From positions 4,836,001 to 4,900,000 of the forward strand of contig NZ_CBDDJZ010000001.1 in assembly GCF_965229915.1 (NCBI RefSeq): DNA of 64,000 nucleotides, read 5' to 3'. Position 1 is the stretch's first letter. Each line of letters begins with the position of its first letter. The notes under the pieces are model-generated. The model worked only from the letters and a program-made list of their open reading frames with translations, made no database searches and had not been told where the DNA came from. The position numbers were made by a program, and so were the translations under genes. Positions 1 to 8,495 of the stretch are shown here, one piece after another. The stretch is from Marinoscillum sp965229915 (lineage in GTDB: Bacteria > Bacteroidota > Bacteroidia > Cytophagales > Cyclobacteriaceae).

Positions 1-284
1 ATACGTCTGATTCCGTATCGAAGTGTTTCTCCAGCTTTGAGTCGAATGTAGAGTCTTTCATCAGCAGGTGCAGAAGGGTCCAGGAAGTTGTCCTGAGCTC
101 CTCCAAATCCATCATGCTCTAACCAGGCCATATTATTATTGGCAGCTCCAGGAGCTACCAAAGAAGTGGTGTCTCCATAGTTTGGCGCTAAGGTCCTGGA
201 CCCCTCGGCAATAGCTGGGGTGGTCATGATAAGCAAAAGGATAAAAAAGAAAAGTAAGGTAAGAAGGGTAAATAATCTTTTCAT
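1..284 (-). CDS. Secreted protein of unknown function, N-terminal part only
   Basis: The reading frame stays open from an ATG at 284 to the window edge, giving 94 codons with the rest of the gene missing. The product begins with two basic residues and a long hydrophobic run (about residues 5-21) ending TTPAIAEG, which reads as a Sec signal peptide cut after AIA. The exported part, with PNYGDTTSLVAPGAANN followed by an acidic, glycine-rich stretch, looks like the start of an extracellular or surface protein. I do not recognise the family. In Bacteroidota such starts are common on large adhesin-like or T9SS-exported proteins, but no domain is visible here. A TAnnTTTG-type promoter lies just upstream. 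Confidence 0.7.
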   Translation of the reverse strand, partial: MKRLFTLLTLLFFFILLLIMTTPAIAEGSRTLAPNYGDTTSLVAPGAANNNMAWLEHDGFGGAQDNFLDPSAPADERLYIRLKAGETLRYGIRR

Positions 285-324
285 AAACAAGACGATTACA
301 AAGGCGGTGTAAAATAAACGGACG

Positions 325-332
325 CAAAAATA
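325..332 (-). promoter_or_regulatory. Bacteroidota -7 promoter element for the secreted protein gene
   Basis: On the minus strand this reads TATTTTTG, a full match to the Bacteroidota sigma consensus TAnnTTTG. It lies 40 bases before the ATG at 284. A clear TTTG-type -33 box at the expected spacing is not visible, so the call rests on the -7 box and its position in the 190-base gap. Confidence 0.4.
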
Positions 333-477
333 GGTATTTTTACAGCTAATAGCTTTTAAATCATGTGATTTAGGTCATATCTCAACTTCAAATAATCCAC
401 TACAAATTAGTTGGATTTAGTGAAGATGTAATGTAAGTATTAGATGAGTAGCGTTTTTTGATCGTTGTTTCGACGAA

Positions 478-1179
478 TTAAACCTTTTCTTCCATTTTTT
501 GGATATAATCGAAGGCCTTGATTACTCCTGTACTGGCTGGTTCTAAAATGTAGTGAATTTTGGGGTGGGACCTCATAGCAGGTAGGTTAGGATCTACTAT
601 GATTTTGGGTACATCTTTGCTAACGTAATCAATCAAACCGGCGGCAGGATAGACAACAAGAGAAGTGCCTACTACCAGGAAATAATCGGCTTTCATGGAT
701 TCGGTCATGGCCACTTCCATCATGGGTACCAGCTCCCCAAACCACACGATGTGAGGCCTCAGTTGACTGCCACGGTCGCAGAGGTCTCCTTTTTTCAGCT
801 CCCAGCCATCCAGGTCATAGATGAGTGTTTCATCCAAAGTGCTTCTAACCTTGAACAACTCGCCATGGAGATGAATCACGTTGGTACTGCCGGCTTGTTC
901 ATGTAGGTTATCTACATTTTGGGTGATGACCGTGACATCAAATTGCTCCTCCATAGCGGCAAGTGCCAAATGACCCGGGTTGGGTTTTGCCGTTAAGGCT
1001 TGTTTTCTGCGCTGATTGTAAAAGTCAAGCACCAGTTCCTGGTTAGCAGCCCAGCCTTGTGGACTAGCCACTTCCATCACGTCGTGTCCTTCCCATAAGC
1101 CTCCAGAGTCTCTGAAGGTTTTTAAACCACTTTCAGCGCTTATTCCTGCACCCGTAAGTACGACAATTTTTTTTCTCAT
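478..1179 (-). CDS. cobB: Sir2-family NAD-dependent protein deacylase (class III sirtuin)
   Basis: Removes acyl groups from protein lysines using NAD+. The Rossmann motif GAGISAESG is at residues 10-18, the NAD-binding TQNVDNLHEQAGS at 86-98, and the catalytic histidine is in HLHGE (H105). Tyr54 and Arg57 in FYNQRRKQ match the YxxR pair that marks class III sirtuins (SIRT5/CobB type), which prefer succinyl or malonyl lysine. The zinc-ribbon cysteines are absent: only Cys134 remains in the segment between the HLHGE and HIVWFGE motifs. I have seen the same short, cysteine-poor segment in other Bacteroidota sirtuins, so this may be normal for the clade. At 233 residues the length is typical. It follows the FtsX permease gene by 31 bases on the same strand and may be cotranscribed. 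Confidence 0.9.
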   Translation of the reverse strand: MRKKIVVLTGAGISAESGLKTFRDSGGLWEGHDVMEVASPQGWAANQELVLDFYNQRRKQALTAKPNPGHLALAAMEEQFDVTVITQNVDNLHEQAGSTNVIHLHGELFKVRSTLDETLIYDLDGWELKKGDLCDRGSQLRPHIVWFGELVPMMEVAMTESMKADYFLVVGTSLVVYPAAGLIDYVSKDVPKIIVDPNLPAMRSHPKIHYILEPASTGVIKAFDYIQKMEEKV

Positions 1180-1210
1180 TGCCTAAAACTAATGAGTCTG
1201 TCATACAGTA

Positions 1211-3595
1211 TCAATCATCTCTGAGGTATTTAGCGGGATTAGAACTGGCTGCTCTGAGTGCTGTGATAGAAACCGTAAGCACTATCAGTAAAAAGATAGA
1301 TAGGGCGGCGGTCAGGTAGATCAACCAGTGATTTGGTATGTGGTAAGCAAAATTAGAAAGCCAGTTATTGACCAGGACATAACTCACTGGCAGCGCAATG
1401 CATCCAGCAGTAAGAAATACAATCATTACTCGTCTATTGAAAAGCATCATTAATGACTTGATATCTGCTCCCAAAACCTTCCGTATACTAATTTCCTTCA
1501 GTCTTTGCTCAATGGAGAAAGCAGTTAGGCCAAATAAGCCAACTAGTGAAAGGATTATGCTTAGCGCTGCAAAACCGGTTATCATTTTAGTGAATCGCTG
1601 ATCTTGCTGATAGAACCTTGCGAGCTTATCATCTAAGAAGCTGTAGGCAAAGGGTACTTCCGAATCAAATTCTTGCCAGGAAGCTTCGAGTTTTGGCATC
1701 AGGGATGTTAGATTTTCTGGATCAAATTGGACACTGAGGTTCCAGAAATTTCTTTGTGCGAGGTATAATGCGGCAGGAGTTACTTCCTGATGAAGGCTTT
1801 GGAAATTGAAATCTTTAACCACTCCAATTACGTTCATGGAGCGACTGTCCTCACCGAATAGTTTTATTTTGGAGCCCACGGGTGATTCGAGCCCTAGCTT
1901 AGTTGCAAGTGTTTGATTGATTACCACAGCGTTCGAGTCAGAAGCCATCTGAGCCTCAAGATTTCTTCCTTCACTCATTTGCAAGCTGTAAGTAGGAATA
2001 AAATGTGGATCTACTGAAAAGTATGTGCTCATCACACCATTTTCATTGGCATTGGTTTGACCCTCCTTTATGGCAAAATAGGAGTTGTTTGTATAACCGG
2101 TACCTATTATATCTGTAGTGATACTTGCTGATTTAACTTCCGGTAATTGGCGCAAAACCTCAGCGAAAGCTTGGGATGAAGAGGATATTTTTCCAGAATT
2201 CCCAATGTTGAGGATCAGTACATTGTTTTTACTAAATCCTAACTCTTTGTTTTGTACAAAGGAATACTGCCTAAAAACCACGATAGACATGATCAAAAGG
2301 CCAAATGTGATCATGAATTGAATGCCCATGAGTACATTTCGGACATAACCCTTTTGACTTCTATTGGTCAGTTGACTCTTCAACCCATCAGAAAGTTTGA
2401 TCCGTGAAATGAAAATAGCGGGATAAAGTCCTGAAAGCACGCCAATAATCAACGTAAGTCCCGCGAGAATACTTGAGGTTTGGAGACTAACAAACGGACC
2501 GTTCAGGTTTTCAAAAAGATCTGGCATTTTGCTTATCATCAGATCGGATAAAGTAATAGCGATAAGGCTGGCACCTAAAACCAGAGTGATACTCTCTGCC
2601 AGAAATTGTGCACCTAGTGACATTTTTGTAGCTCCCATCACCTTGCGCATGCCTATTTCTTTGATCCGTTTGAGTACGAGTGAGATGTTAATATTGATGT
2701 AGTTAACAACAGAGATGACCAAAATCAATACTGCGATCAGTGATAGGATCCTTATGCTTGTTTCATTACCAGATCGGTATCCTGGTAGAAATTGCACATG
2801 CGCTGTTTTTAAGTAAATATCTTCCAAGGGGTAGACACGGAATGAAATATTGTCTTCGGGAAATTCCTCCCGGTGCCTGGATGTCAGGGTTTGAGCTAGT
2901 TTATCGGGATTTTCAGGTTGCGCCGTTTTAAAGTATTCATTGAGTGAATACCGGTACCAATGCCCCAATGGGTGTTCAGAATCCTTTGGTCTGGAATCCC
3001 ATGATACCAGGCAATCGTAGTTAAAGTGCGTATTCAGGTTGTCTTTGATGACACCAGTGACTTGTAGCGGCATCAGGTAGTCTCCAAAAACCTCTACTTG
3101 CTGCCCTATTGGATTTGCATCACCAAAGAGAGCGGTAGCAGTAGTTTCTGATAAAATGATACTATTGGGTTTTGACAGGGCGGTTTTTGCATCACCTTTC
3201 AGCAGCGGAATGTTGAAGTAATCGAAGAAGTTCGGCTCGGTCAAGGTTAGAGTTGGTTCGGTTTTTACATTCCCATTACGGATCAGTGCTTTGCCGATAT
3301 TTCTAATCACATGAGTAGATGCAATTTCTGAGTTTTTGGATTTTAACCATTCGTTGGTACTCATGCTGAAGAGGCCTACTTCTCTGGAGGATGCTTCGGT
3401 TTGCTGTACGGCCGTGATCAGGTAGGTGGAGCGAACGTTTTGCTGAAAAGCATCAACTGAAAGCTCAGACTGAACAAACTGGTAGATGGTGAATATACCA
3501 GCAATTGCCACTGACAAGCCCAATAAGTTAAGGGCAGTGAAGGTTCTGTTTTTTCTAAAGTTTCTTAAACTGGTGAGTAGAAAGTTCTTAAGCAT
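1211..3595 (-). CDS. FtsX/MacB-like ABC transporter permease
   Basis: Inner-membrane permease of the MacB/FtsX (type VII ABC) class with a duplicated layout. One transmembrane helix near residues 21-41 is followed by a large periplasmic MacB_PCD domain, three helices between about 280 and 400, a fourth near 420, a second periplasmic domain, and three C-terminal helices (about 668, 722 and 760). The motif EIGMRKVMGA and its repeat EISIRKVLGA are the family's coupling-helix signatures. The 794-residue length is normal for the double-FtsX proteins abundant in Bacteroidota. No ATPase gene is adjacent, so the partner must lie elsewhere. The substrate is unknown; relatives act in export of peptides, drugs or lipoproteins. 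It starts at an ATG with a 278-base gap upstream. Confidence 0.88.
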   Translation of the reverse strand: MLKNFLLTSLRNFRKNRTFTALNLLGLSVAIAGIFTIYQFVQSELSVDAFQQNVRSTYLITAVQQTEASSREVGLFSMSTNEWLKSKNSEIASTHVIRNIGKALIRNGNVKTEPTLTLTEPNFFDYFNIPLLKGDAKTALSKPNSIILSETTATALFGDANPIGQQVEVFGDYLMPLQVTGVIKDNLNTHFNYDCLVSWDSRPKDSEHPLGHWYRYSLNEYFKTAQPENPDKLAQTLTSRHREEFPEDNISFRVYPLEDIYLKTAHVQFLPGYRSGNETSIRILSLIAVLILVISVVNYININISLVLKRIKEIGMRKVMGATKMSLGAQFLAESITLVLGASLIAITLSDLMISKMPDLFENLNGPFVSLQTSSILAGLTLIIGVLSGLYPAIFISRIKLSDGLKSQLTNRSQKGYVRNVLMGIQFMITFGLLIMSIVVFRQYSFVQNKELGFSKNNVLILNIGNSGKISSSSQAFAEVLRQLPEVKSASITTDIIGTGYTNNSYFAIKEGQTNANENGVMSTYFSVDPHFIPTYSLQMSEGRNLEAQMASDSNAVVINQTLATKLGLESPVGSKIKLFGEDSRSMNVIGVVKDFNFQSLHQEVTPAALYLAQRNFWNLSVQFDPENLTSLMPKLEASWQEFDSEVPFAYSFLDDKLARFYQQDQRFTKMITGFAALSIILSLVGLFGLTAFSIEQRLKEISIRKVLGADIKSLMMLFNRRVMIVFLTAGCIALPVSYVLVNNWLSNFAYHIPNHWLIYLTAALSIFLLIVLTVSITALRAASSNPAKYLRDD

Positions 3596-3873
3596 GACAA
3601 TTTTTTTCTGTTCAAAAGACTATTGTCGTGCCAATGTTTAAAATGCAGTTTGAATGATTAAAAACGGCTACTCGAAGAGTGTGCACTGTTTCAAACTGAA
3701 ACAACTAGTGTCAGCATATGGTACAAAAAGAGGTTCTAATTACTCATCAAAAACAAGCTTGGATTTAATAGGGCCATGGCGAGAATTTCAAAGTTCGAAA
3801 TACTGCTAAGGATCAAACTTGTCGTTGTGTATTAAACGCGGTAATTTGCAGCACTTTACAATTTCGACTGAAA

Positions 3874-4557
3874 ATGAAAATTCCTTTTTTAATTGTTTTA
3901 TTGGCTTTACTGGGTGGAGATCAAGATTTTGAGTGGTTGAGTTTCAAAATGGTGAAGCGGGTGAACGCTCAGGGCAAGACAACCAGAATGGATGCGCTCA
4001 TCTTTTTCAAGAAGAATGGAGATATGGTTACCTATCTTGATAAGCCAACAGAACTGTTTATTCTGAACAATAGCGAAGGAGAATTGCAGATATATAATCC
4101 GGACCAAAATTCGGTATACAAATCGGTCAATGCCAATTATGGTAGTCAGAACAACCCGTTTTATTACTTCCTTGGTGAAGTGCCCAATATGGGACTGGAG
4201 CAGGTAGGCTACAAGCTGACAGACACCAAAGTAGATGACGGTTTTCTGGTGAGTACCTGGGCTGCACCACCAAGCCTTGGATCAGAGATAAAATCCATTG
4301 AGTTGGTGAGTGATGGTGATAAGGCCGTATTCATGGGCTTCAAGGACAAAGAGGATGCTTATTTTAAGAAAATGTATTTCTACCAGTTTACCAAATTGCG
4401 CGGACTTACTTTTCCAGAGGCAATTACAGAAATCGACTATATAGAAGAAGACTCCATCATAACCAAGACCACTTTTCATGATTTTAATTTTGACAATGTG
4501 GGTGATAAGGAAATTCTGAATTTTCAAATCCCTGAAAACGCCACTTTGCTGAAATGA
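3874..4557 (+). CDS. Periplasmic LolA-like protein of unknown function
   Basis: A 227-residue protein with a short hydrophobic N-terminus (residues 1-15) that could act as a signal peptide, though no clean cleavage site is visible. The rest is strand-rich: an opening strand with WLSFKMVKRVNAQGK, then FFKKNGDMVTYLDKP, an element naming a preceding state (YNPDQNSVYKS), and a closing TFPEAITEIDY. This order resembles the LolA/LolB fold of lipoprotein carriers, where YNPDTKEV-like segments recur, but the match is by eye and weak. It is the first gene of an overlapping set and its TGA overlaps the next ATG (ATGA), so it is translationally coupled to the secreted YidD paralogue. Function is not known. 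Confidence 0.75.
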   Translation: MKIPFLIVLLALLGGDQDFEWLSFKMVKRVNAQGKTTRMDALIFFKKNGDMVTYLDKPTELFILNNSEGELQIYNPDQNSVYKSVNANYGSQNNPFYYFLGEVPNMGLEQVGYKLTDTKVDDGFLVSTWAAPPSLGSEIKSIELVSDGDKAVFMGFKDKEDAYFKKMYFYQFTKLRGLTFPEAITEIDYIEEDSIITKTTFHDFNFDNVGDKEILNFQIPENATLLK

Positions 4558-4928
4558 AAGGATTGTTCTCACTTTGTTTGGTGCTGATGCTCACTTGGAG
4601 TTCCGCTCAGACGATTAAAAATGATTTGTCATTGCTGAAGGCCAAGGAAAAGGCAAATACTACCTCCAAAGTGGAATTTAAAGGGGTTCTCAAGTTTTAT
4701 AGCAGCAGCGTATCGGAGCAGATTCTAAACGATTGTATTTATGAGTATTCTTGCTCAGAGTTCAGTCAGGGTTCATTCAATGAATACGGTTTGATGAAAG
4801 GCCTCATGATGACTTGTGATCGCCTGACTCGATGCAATCGTGCCACATTAGTGGAGACCTCCAGGTTTTTATTGAACCGACAAGGACATATAAAAGAGCA
4901 TTGGGATGAGTACAAAAAGCCTCAATAG
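4554..4928 (+). CDS. Secreted YidD-domain paralogue
   Basis: A 124-residue protein with a Sec signal peptide (residues 1-19, ending WSSAQ) followed by a YidD-type domain. Its cysteines fall as C-x5-C-x26-C (Cys61, Cys67, Cys94), exactly the spacing of the ordinary YidD encoded at 19405-19626, and the segment between holds the same order of polar and hydrophobic residues (NEYGLMKGL against LKHGIFKGT). Ordinary YidD is a small cytoplasmic, membrane-associated protein that helps YidC insert membrane proteins. This copy should instead lie outside the cytoplasmic membrane and has an extra Cys88. It overlaps the upstream gene by 4 bases and the downstream one by 23, so it belongs with the envelope proteins around it. 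Its task is unknown. Confidence 0.8.
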   Translation: MKGLFSLCLVLMLTWSSAQTIKNDLSLLKAKEKANTTSKVEFKGVLKFYSSSVSEQILNDCIYEYSCSEFSQGSFNEYGLMKGLMMTCDRLTRCNRATLVETSRFLLNRQGHIKEHWDEYKKPQ

Positions 4929-5775
4929 CTTTTTCCTTTTTATTGTTGTTTCCTGCTGGGCTTATGGTCAGAGTTTTCATGATCAAGTTCGGTTTTTGGA
5001 GCATCTCGAGACCATTGGAGAGTACAAGGAAGCATTGTTCTACATTGACCAACTGCATGAACAAGGTGGTTTGTCGTCTTTTGAGATGGATTCTCTTTTC
5101 TTTTTCGAAGGGAGATATCATTACGAACTGAAAGAAATCGAGCAGTCCATTGCCGCATTTAATAGCGTGGGTGTTCGTAGTAAGTCACTTCACGAGATAT
5201 CGAGTATTTATGCTGGATTTCAGCTTTCTTATCTTAGAAAGTTTGAAGAGGCTGAGCAGCGATTTGACTCCTTTCAGAGTTCGGATTCTCTTAGGTTGGC
5301 CCTGGTCAATTATCAAAAAGCTTCTTTGTCCCTTTTGCAGAGAAACCTGGATCAGTTTAACCATTATGCTAATCGGTTCAATGATACATACTATGTGCTG
5401 ACAGACTATCAGAAGGACATGACAGGGATCTACCAGGAGTTGGCAAAGCACAAACGGAAATCTCCATTTGTGGCGGGGTTGCTGTCAGCAATAATACCGG
5501 GTAGCGGCAAGCTGTATAATGGGCAAATTGGGCCAGGAGTGATGGGGCTTGTGAGTACAGGGATTTTTGGACTGCAGGCTTATGAAGGATACCGAAAAGA
5601 TGGTTTGAAAAGCGCACGATTTATCATTTTTGGAGGTCTGTTTACCACGTTTTATGTAGCCAATATATGGGGGAGTGTGGTCAGTGTGCGAGTCAGCGAA
5701 CAACGATATAATCATACAGTGGATGAAGCGATTTACATTAATATGCATTTGCCTATCAGGCTGCTTTATAGGTAA
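4906..5775 (+). CDS. Envelope protein with TPR-like helices and a TM2/DUF5683-like membrane end
   Basis: A 289-residue protein: signal peptide 1-22 (ending AYGQ), a helical region to about 180 with TPR-like periodicity (YKEALFYIDQL, FEEAEQRFDSF), then hydrophobic segments at about 186-225 and 235-261. The membrane part contains IIPGSGKLYNGQ, the GxGxxY-N/AG signature seen in TM2 and DUF5683-like proteins. The next gene encodes a protein of the same plan, so the two are tandem paralogues. The ATG at 4906 lies inside the YidD-like gene, and the last 53 bases overlap the following gene. The likely site is the inner membrane with the helical domain in the periplasm. No function is assigned. Confidence 0.8.
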   Translation: MSTKSLNSFFLFIVVSCWAYGQSFHDQVRFLEHLETIGEYKEALFYIDQLHEQGGLSSFEMDSLFFFEGRYHYELKEIEQSIAAFNSVGVRSKSLHEISSIYAGFQLSYLRKFEEAEQRFDSFQSSDSLRLALVNYQKASLSLLQRNLDQFNHYANRFNDTYYVLTDYQKDMTGIYQELAKHKRKSPFVAGLLSAIIPGSGKLYNGQIGPGVMGLVSTGIFGLQAYEGYRKDGLKSARFIIFGGLFTTFYVANIWGSVVSVRVSEQRYNHTVDEAIYINMHLPIRLLYR

Positions 5776-6526
5776 CGCACAGTTATCTGGAGACTCTTTG
5801 TACGAGTCAGGTCAATATTTTCAAGCAGCCGTGGCATACGAGAAAGAGGCGTTTTTCGCATCAAGTGCAGAAGTGCGTGATGAACTATTGCTTAAAAAGG
5901 CCTATTCATATAAGGCGCTGGGCAATTATTCCAAGGCATTTGATATTACTTCAAGAATAGGCAAAAGGAATGATTCATTAAACAGGCAGGTCTTGTACGA
6001 ACGCATATTGTTAACATACTTGTCTGAGGAATATCAAAAGGCTCAAAATGAGTTGCTGAAATGGCAGGTAAAGTACGGAGAGCAATCTGAGGAAACGATT
6101 CCGTTGAAGTTTTTGACCCTTGTTCAAATTGACCGATTGGAGGAGGCAAAGGAGTTCTTGAATGCCAATGCCTCCACTCTGGAAATGGAACAACAGGAAG
6201 TGGATAGTTTTTTCGAAAAGAAATGGAAACTAAAAAACCCGGATAAGGCATATATGTTGTCGCTATTCTTGCCAGGAGTTGGCCAGATGTATGCTGGGCA
6301 TTTCTTTAAAGGGATGTTTTCTGGGGTAGTTCAGACAGGATTGGTGGTCTTTACCGCCTGGAATGTATATAATGGTTATTTTTTTACCGGAGGGATGACA
6401 GGCGCTGCACTTTTCTATACCTTCTATCTAGGAGGAGCCAGATATGCGAGGAACCTGACCATAGAATACAACGATCAGGTCAAGTCAAAAATATCAAGTA
6501 AGTTCTTACAAACTGTTACTAAATAA
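5723..6526 (+). CDS. Second TPR/TM2-like envelope protein, paralogue of the preceding gene
   Basis: I start this gene at the ATG at 5723 rather than 48 bases upstream, because from there the product opens with a proper signal sequence (MKRFTLICICLSGCFIGNAQ); the earlier start would put 16 polar residues in front. The motif LSGC could be a lipobox, or cleavage could follow GNAQ. Residues up to about 170 form TPR-like helices (YFQAAVAYEKEA, YSKAFDITSRI), followed by FLPGVGQMYAGHFFKG and two further hydrophobic segments, matching the preceding protein domain for domain. It has 267 residues. It ends the four-gene run, and a strong hairpin follows its stop codon. Function is unknown. Confidence 0.8.
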   Translation: MKRFTLICICLSGCFIGNAQLSGDSLYESGQYFQAAVAYEKEAFFASSAEVRDELLLKKAYSYKALGNYSKAFDITSRIGKRNDSLNRQVLYERILLTYLSEEYQKAQNELLKWQVKYGEQSEETIPLKFLTLVQIDRLEEAKEFLNANASTLEMEQQEVDSFFEKKWKLKNPDKAYMLSLFLPGVGQMYAGHFFKGMFSGVVQTGLVVFTAWNVYNGYFFTGGMTGAALFYTFYLGGARYARNLTIEYNDQVKSKISSKFLQTVTK

Positions 6527-6557
6527 TAAAGGGAGCCAGATTCTGGCTCCCTTTATT
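6525..6557. terminator. Bidirectional intrinsic terminator
   Basis: A perfect inverted repeat with 16-base arms (AATAAAGGGAGCCAGA and its complement) around a single central T. Each arm ends in an A/T run, so a stem plus U-tract forms in both directions. It sits between two convergent genes and overlaps the stop codon of the left one. Confidence 0.85.
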
Positions 6558-6583
6558 TGTTAATAGCTTTTCAATGGTATCAA

Positions 6584-6988
6584 TTACCACATGAAGAATT
6601 TGTCATTGTCTACGAACTGACTAATGTCTCCTTTGATAGCTCCAACAAGAAGAACTATCCAGTCGATAAGTGGAACAATACCAAAGATACCTCCACAAGT
6701 GATGATGTAGATAAGGATTAAGCCTCCTTTACCACCAAGGTATACACGGTGAACACCAGTCCAACCAACAACCCATGCAAGTGCAAAAGCAACCCAAGCA
6801 TTTGGCTCACCTTGGATAGCAGTGGTACCTAAGATACCATCAACTTGCTCTTGTGATAGATTGAAGTCAACCTGAACAGACTGCTCAATTACAGTTTCTA
6901 CCTGGTTGTCATCGATTGTGTACTTGCTGTTGCTAAACCCTGCAACAGCGAACATCATAGCTACTACTAGTAGTATTGATTTTTTCAT
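6584..6988 (-). CDS. TM2-domain membrane protein with signal peptide
   Basis: A 134-residue protein with a signal peptide (1-19, ending VAGFS), a short acidic segment (about 20-60), and a TM2 domain at about 65-118. The domain shows the family pattern: a first helix (AWVAFALAWVVGWTGVHRVYLGG, of which the GVHRVYLGG core is diagnostic), a short loop, and a second helix ending PLIDWIVLLVGAI. Bacteroidota carry many such proteins and their role is not settled. It faces the TPR/TM2-like pair across the shared terminator, which makes a third related membrane module in 3 kb. A TAnnTTTG element lies 59 bases upstream of its ATG. Confidence 0.85.
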   Translation of the reverse strand: MKKSILLVVAMMFAVAGFSNSKYTIDDNQVETVIEQSVQVDFNLSQEQVDGILGTTAIQGEPNAWVAFALAWVVGWTGVHRVYLGGKGGLILIYIITCGGIFGIVPLIDWIVLLVGAIKGDISQFVDNDKFFMW

Positions 6989-7046
6989 GTTGTAATAAAT
7001 GGTTAGTTTAAAGTTAATCTCAGTAAACCTAGCACTCTTATCCGAT

Positions 7047-7054
7047 CAAACCTA
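7047..7054 (-). promoter_or_regulatory. Bacteroidota -7 promoter element for the TM2 gene
   Basis: The minus strand reads TAGGTTTG, a full match to TAnnTTTG, in the 92-base gap ahead of the TM2 gene. Transcription would begin near 7042, leaving a leader of about 50 bases. The -33 element is not clear. Confidence 0.4.
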
Positions 7055-7080
7055 ATCCTCAGAACAACTTTTTGATTTTT

Positions 7081-8484
7081 TTATTTGATCGAGTTAAGTA
7101 TTAGTTCCCAGATACCCTCAACGTGCCTTTGTTCAAGATAGGAATTCCCCAATACCAGACGTATGGCGTACTTTCCGTCCACTTTGGTATGGGTGAGAAA
7201 CGCCTTGCCAGATGCATTGATTCGCTCTAGTATTCCTTTGTTTAGATTATTTAATTCCACCTCATTCATGTCAGGTTTTACATGACGAAATACTACCATG
7301 TTCAACTTAGGAGGCGTTAGATGTTCGAATTGTGGATGCACATCAATCTGACTAGAGATCCATTCGCCAAATTTCAAATGGTTTCGAAGGGTTGTGCGCA
7401 TTTGTTCCACGCCATAGGTTCTCATGACAAACCACAGTTTCAAAGCCCGAAACCTTCTGCCAAGTTGGACTCCCCAATCTCTGTAGTCATTGACCTGGCC
7501 TCTAGTGCTGGTTTTTAGATATTCAGGAAGGATTTCAAATGTTTTAAGTAGTACTTCCTTGTCTTTTACAAAATAGGCCGTGCAGTCAAAATTGGTAAAT
7601 AGCCATTTGTGCGGATTAAATACAAAGCTATCAGCGAGCTCCAGTCCATCTCTCAGCCAGTCTAGCTCTGGAAGGATCATGGCAGATCCCGCGTAAGCCG
7701 CATCTACATGTAGCCAAACTGCATGCTTTCGGCAAACGTCACCAATAGCCCGAGTGGGATCAAAAGCTAAGGTCCCGGTGGTTCCCAGAGCTGAAATGAC
7801 ACAGCACGGAGTGTATCCACTAGCAAGGTCTTCTTTGATTTGTCTATCTAGCTCTGCTGCGATCATTGCTTTGGCTGAATCGACTGGAATTTTGATCACA
7901 TTGGATCGTCCAATACCTGCTATTTTAGCTCCCTTCTCCACTGATGAGTGGGTTTCTTCTGAACAATAAACCCGTAGTTTTTTTGTGGTGAAGCCTTGCT
8001 CATTGATGTTAAAATCAGTCACCTTCTCCCGTGCAGTAAGAATGGCCACCAGTGAAGCAGTGGATGCTGTGTCCTGGATGACACCGTGCCAGTGTCTTGG
8101 CAAAGCCATGATTTCTTTTAGCCATTCCATCATTCGCTCTTCAAGCTCAGCAGCTGCAGGAGAGGTTTCCCAAACCATGCATTGTGCTCCGATACCTGCT
8201 GTAATAATTTCAGCAATAATGGAAGGGTAGCTGTTGTTGGCTGGGAAATACGCATGAAAGTGCGGGTGCTGCCAGTGGGTAATACCTGGCATGATTTTGT
8301 CGTCAAGATCTGACATCAGCAGATCGAATGATTCTCCATTTTCTGGAGGCGAATCCGGAATCTGGTGGTAGACATCTTTGGGTTTGACCTGCGATTTAAC
8401 CGGATATTGTTCGATATTCTCCAGGTAATCAGCTACCCAGTCTACTGCTTCGTGTGCGCGCTTTCTAAACTCTTCGGCATTCAT
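7081..8484 (-). CDS. PLP-dependent group II amino acid decarboxylase
   Basis: Cytoplasmic aromatic-amino-acid-decarboxylase-like enzyme. The PLP lysine is Lys293 in FNPHKWLFTNFDC, the aspartate that contacts the pyridine nitrogen is Asp261 in HVDAAYAG, and His179 in EETHSSVEK is the ring-stacking residue. The N-terminal WQHPHFHAYFPANNS and ETSPAAAELEERMMEW segments are typical of the plant and animal DDC/TDC branch rather than of bacterial glutamate decarboxylases. Its 467 residues are full length. The substrate (tryptophan, tyrosine, DOPA or phenylalanine) cannot be fixed from sequence by eye. The gene follows rsmG by 11 bases and is likely the last of that transcript. Confidence 0.9.
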   Translation of the reverse strand: MNAEEFRKRAHEAVDWVADYLENIEQYPVKSQVKPKDVYHQIPDSPPENGESFDLLMSDLDDKIMPGITHWQHPHFHAYFPANNSYPSIIAEIITAGIGAQCMVWETSPAAAELEERMMEWLKEIMALPRHWHGVIQDTASTASLVAILTAREKVTDFNINEQGFTTKKLRVYCSEETHSSVEKGAKIAGIGRSNVIKIPVDSAKAMIAAELDRQIKEDLASGYTPCCVISALGTTGTLAFDPTRAIGDVCRKHAVWLHVDAAYAGSAMILPELDWLRDGLELADSFVFNPHKWLFTNFDCTAYFVKDKEVLLKTFEILPEYLKTSTRGQVNDYRDWGVQLGRRFRALKLWFVMRTYGVEQMRTTLRNHLKFGEWISSQIDVHPQFEHLTPPKLNMVVFRHVKPDMNEVELNNLNKGILERINASGKAFLTHTKVDGKYAIRLVLGNSYLEQRHVEGIWELILNSIK

Positions 8485-8495
8485 GGGTTGATTCT

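Noticed and set aside
5675..5722. A longer start for the second TPR/TM2-like gene.
   Set aside because: It adds 16 polar residues before a complete signal sequence that begins with MKR at 5723, which is the better start.
7081..8484. Treating the PLP decarboxylase as a glutamate decarboxylase (acid resistance).
   Set aside because: Its length and active-site surroundings follow the aromatic amino acid branch, and no antiporter gene is nearby.
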